Source: Obelidium mucronatum (Eukaryota > Chytridiomycota > Chytridiomycetes > Chytridiales > Chytriomycetaceae). From it: DNA of 15,890 nucleotides. Each line of letters starts with the position of its first letter. The stretch's first letter is position 1. A program made the translations under genes and the position numbers. Shown in pieces: positions 15,726 through 15,890 of the stretch. The stretch covers positions 1 through 15,890 of the forward strand of contig JAIVFH010000532.1 of the NCBI GenBank assembly GCA_025765595.1, given 5' to 3'. Below the pieces are notes generated by a model that saw only the letters and a list, made by a program, of their open reading frames with translations, had not been told where the DNA came from and did no database searches.

Positions 15726-15890
15726 ATGAAGTGTCGAAAGCGTACCAAACTGGCCGATATACCAGCTGCACTGAAACCTGCAGTGAGCGGATAAGCAACA
15801 GCGGAACTAATCCAGGGCGGCCGTACTGGAGCTGTCCAACCCACAACTTTTCCCACTGGACTGGTGGCCCTGCCACACCCCAATCACAAC
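15726..15890 (+). CDS. Possible GRF-type zinc-finger coding segment, cut by the window end
   Basis: One plus-strand frame is open from after the TAG at 15686-15688 to the window end. It reads GRYTSCTETC, then NSGTNPGRPYWSCP, then HNFSHWTGG. This follows the GRF zinc-finger pattern: Cys pair, N-x-GR-x-(F/Y)-x-x-C, then F-x-x-W. The final Cys of the usual CxxF pattern is not evident; a His may replace it. Known: GRF fingers bind single-stranded nucleic acid in DNA repair enzymes and also occur in some transposon proteins. There is no obvious start codon in this frame, so it would be an internal exon or a relic. Only about 50 residues are visible. Confidence 0.35.

Noticed and set aside
15635..15883. 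82-codon minus-strand frame at the right edge
   Set aside because: No motif is seen; the plus strand over the same bases reads a better GRF-like pattern.

Overview
The window looks like nuclear DNA of a fungus, possibly an early-diverging (chytrid-like) one. The evidence is short spliceosomal introns of 47 to 61 bases with GT...AG ends and branch-point motifs (one is a perfect TACTAAT-type site), fungal-type UNC93-like (DUF895) transporters, a Ty1/copia retrotransposon and eukaryote-specific F-box-like proteins. The lineage below 'fungus' is a guess.

Left third (1-6327): a DJ-1/PfpI-family gene resembling isocyanide (isonitrile) hydratase starts at 186 and ends at 6327. A 5448-base Ty1/copia element (385-5832, minus strand) splits it. 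The element has 181/182-base LTRs differing at two sites and is flanked by the 5-base target duplication AGTAA, so the insertion is recent. Apart from the insertion the host gene looks intact: one 47-base intron and the expected Asp and Cys active-site residues. The element carries ORF1 (Gag, zinc knuckle, protease, integrase HHCC finger) and ORF2 (integrase core, reverse transcriptase, RNase H), which overlap in different frames inside the integrase. Its primer-binding site matches an internal part of tRNA-Lys(CUU).

Middle (6328-9991): two tandem F-box-like genes. The first is broken by an exact 88-base tandem duplication and a later frameshift; the second is intact. They sit between two diverged copies of one junction, the 3' end of the DJ-1 gene plus the 5' end of a zinc alcohol dehydrogenase gene. 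The left copy has the complete DJ-1 end and a decayed ADH start; the right copy has a decayed DJ-1 end and the complete three-exon ADH gene. The two host genes were therefore probably adjacent, about 9 bases apart, before the F-box segment arrived. ADH exon 2 contains a sharply GC-rich block.

Right third (10058-15223, minus strand): three tandem UNC93-like membrane proteins (A, B, C). A is divergent and has one intron. B and C are intronless, closely similar and use codons typical of strong expression. B and C share a promoter module, GTGCCACCC, 8 bases, then TATAAA. The last 165 bases may hold the beginning of a GRF-type zinc-finger coding segment that runs off the window. The ADH gene and transporter A converge with 66 bases between their stop codons.
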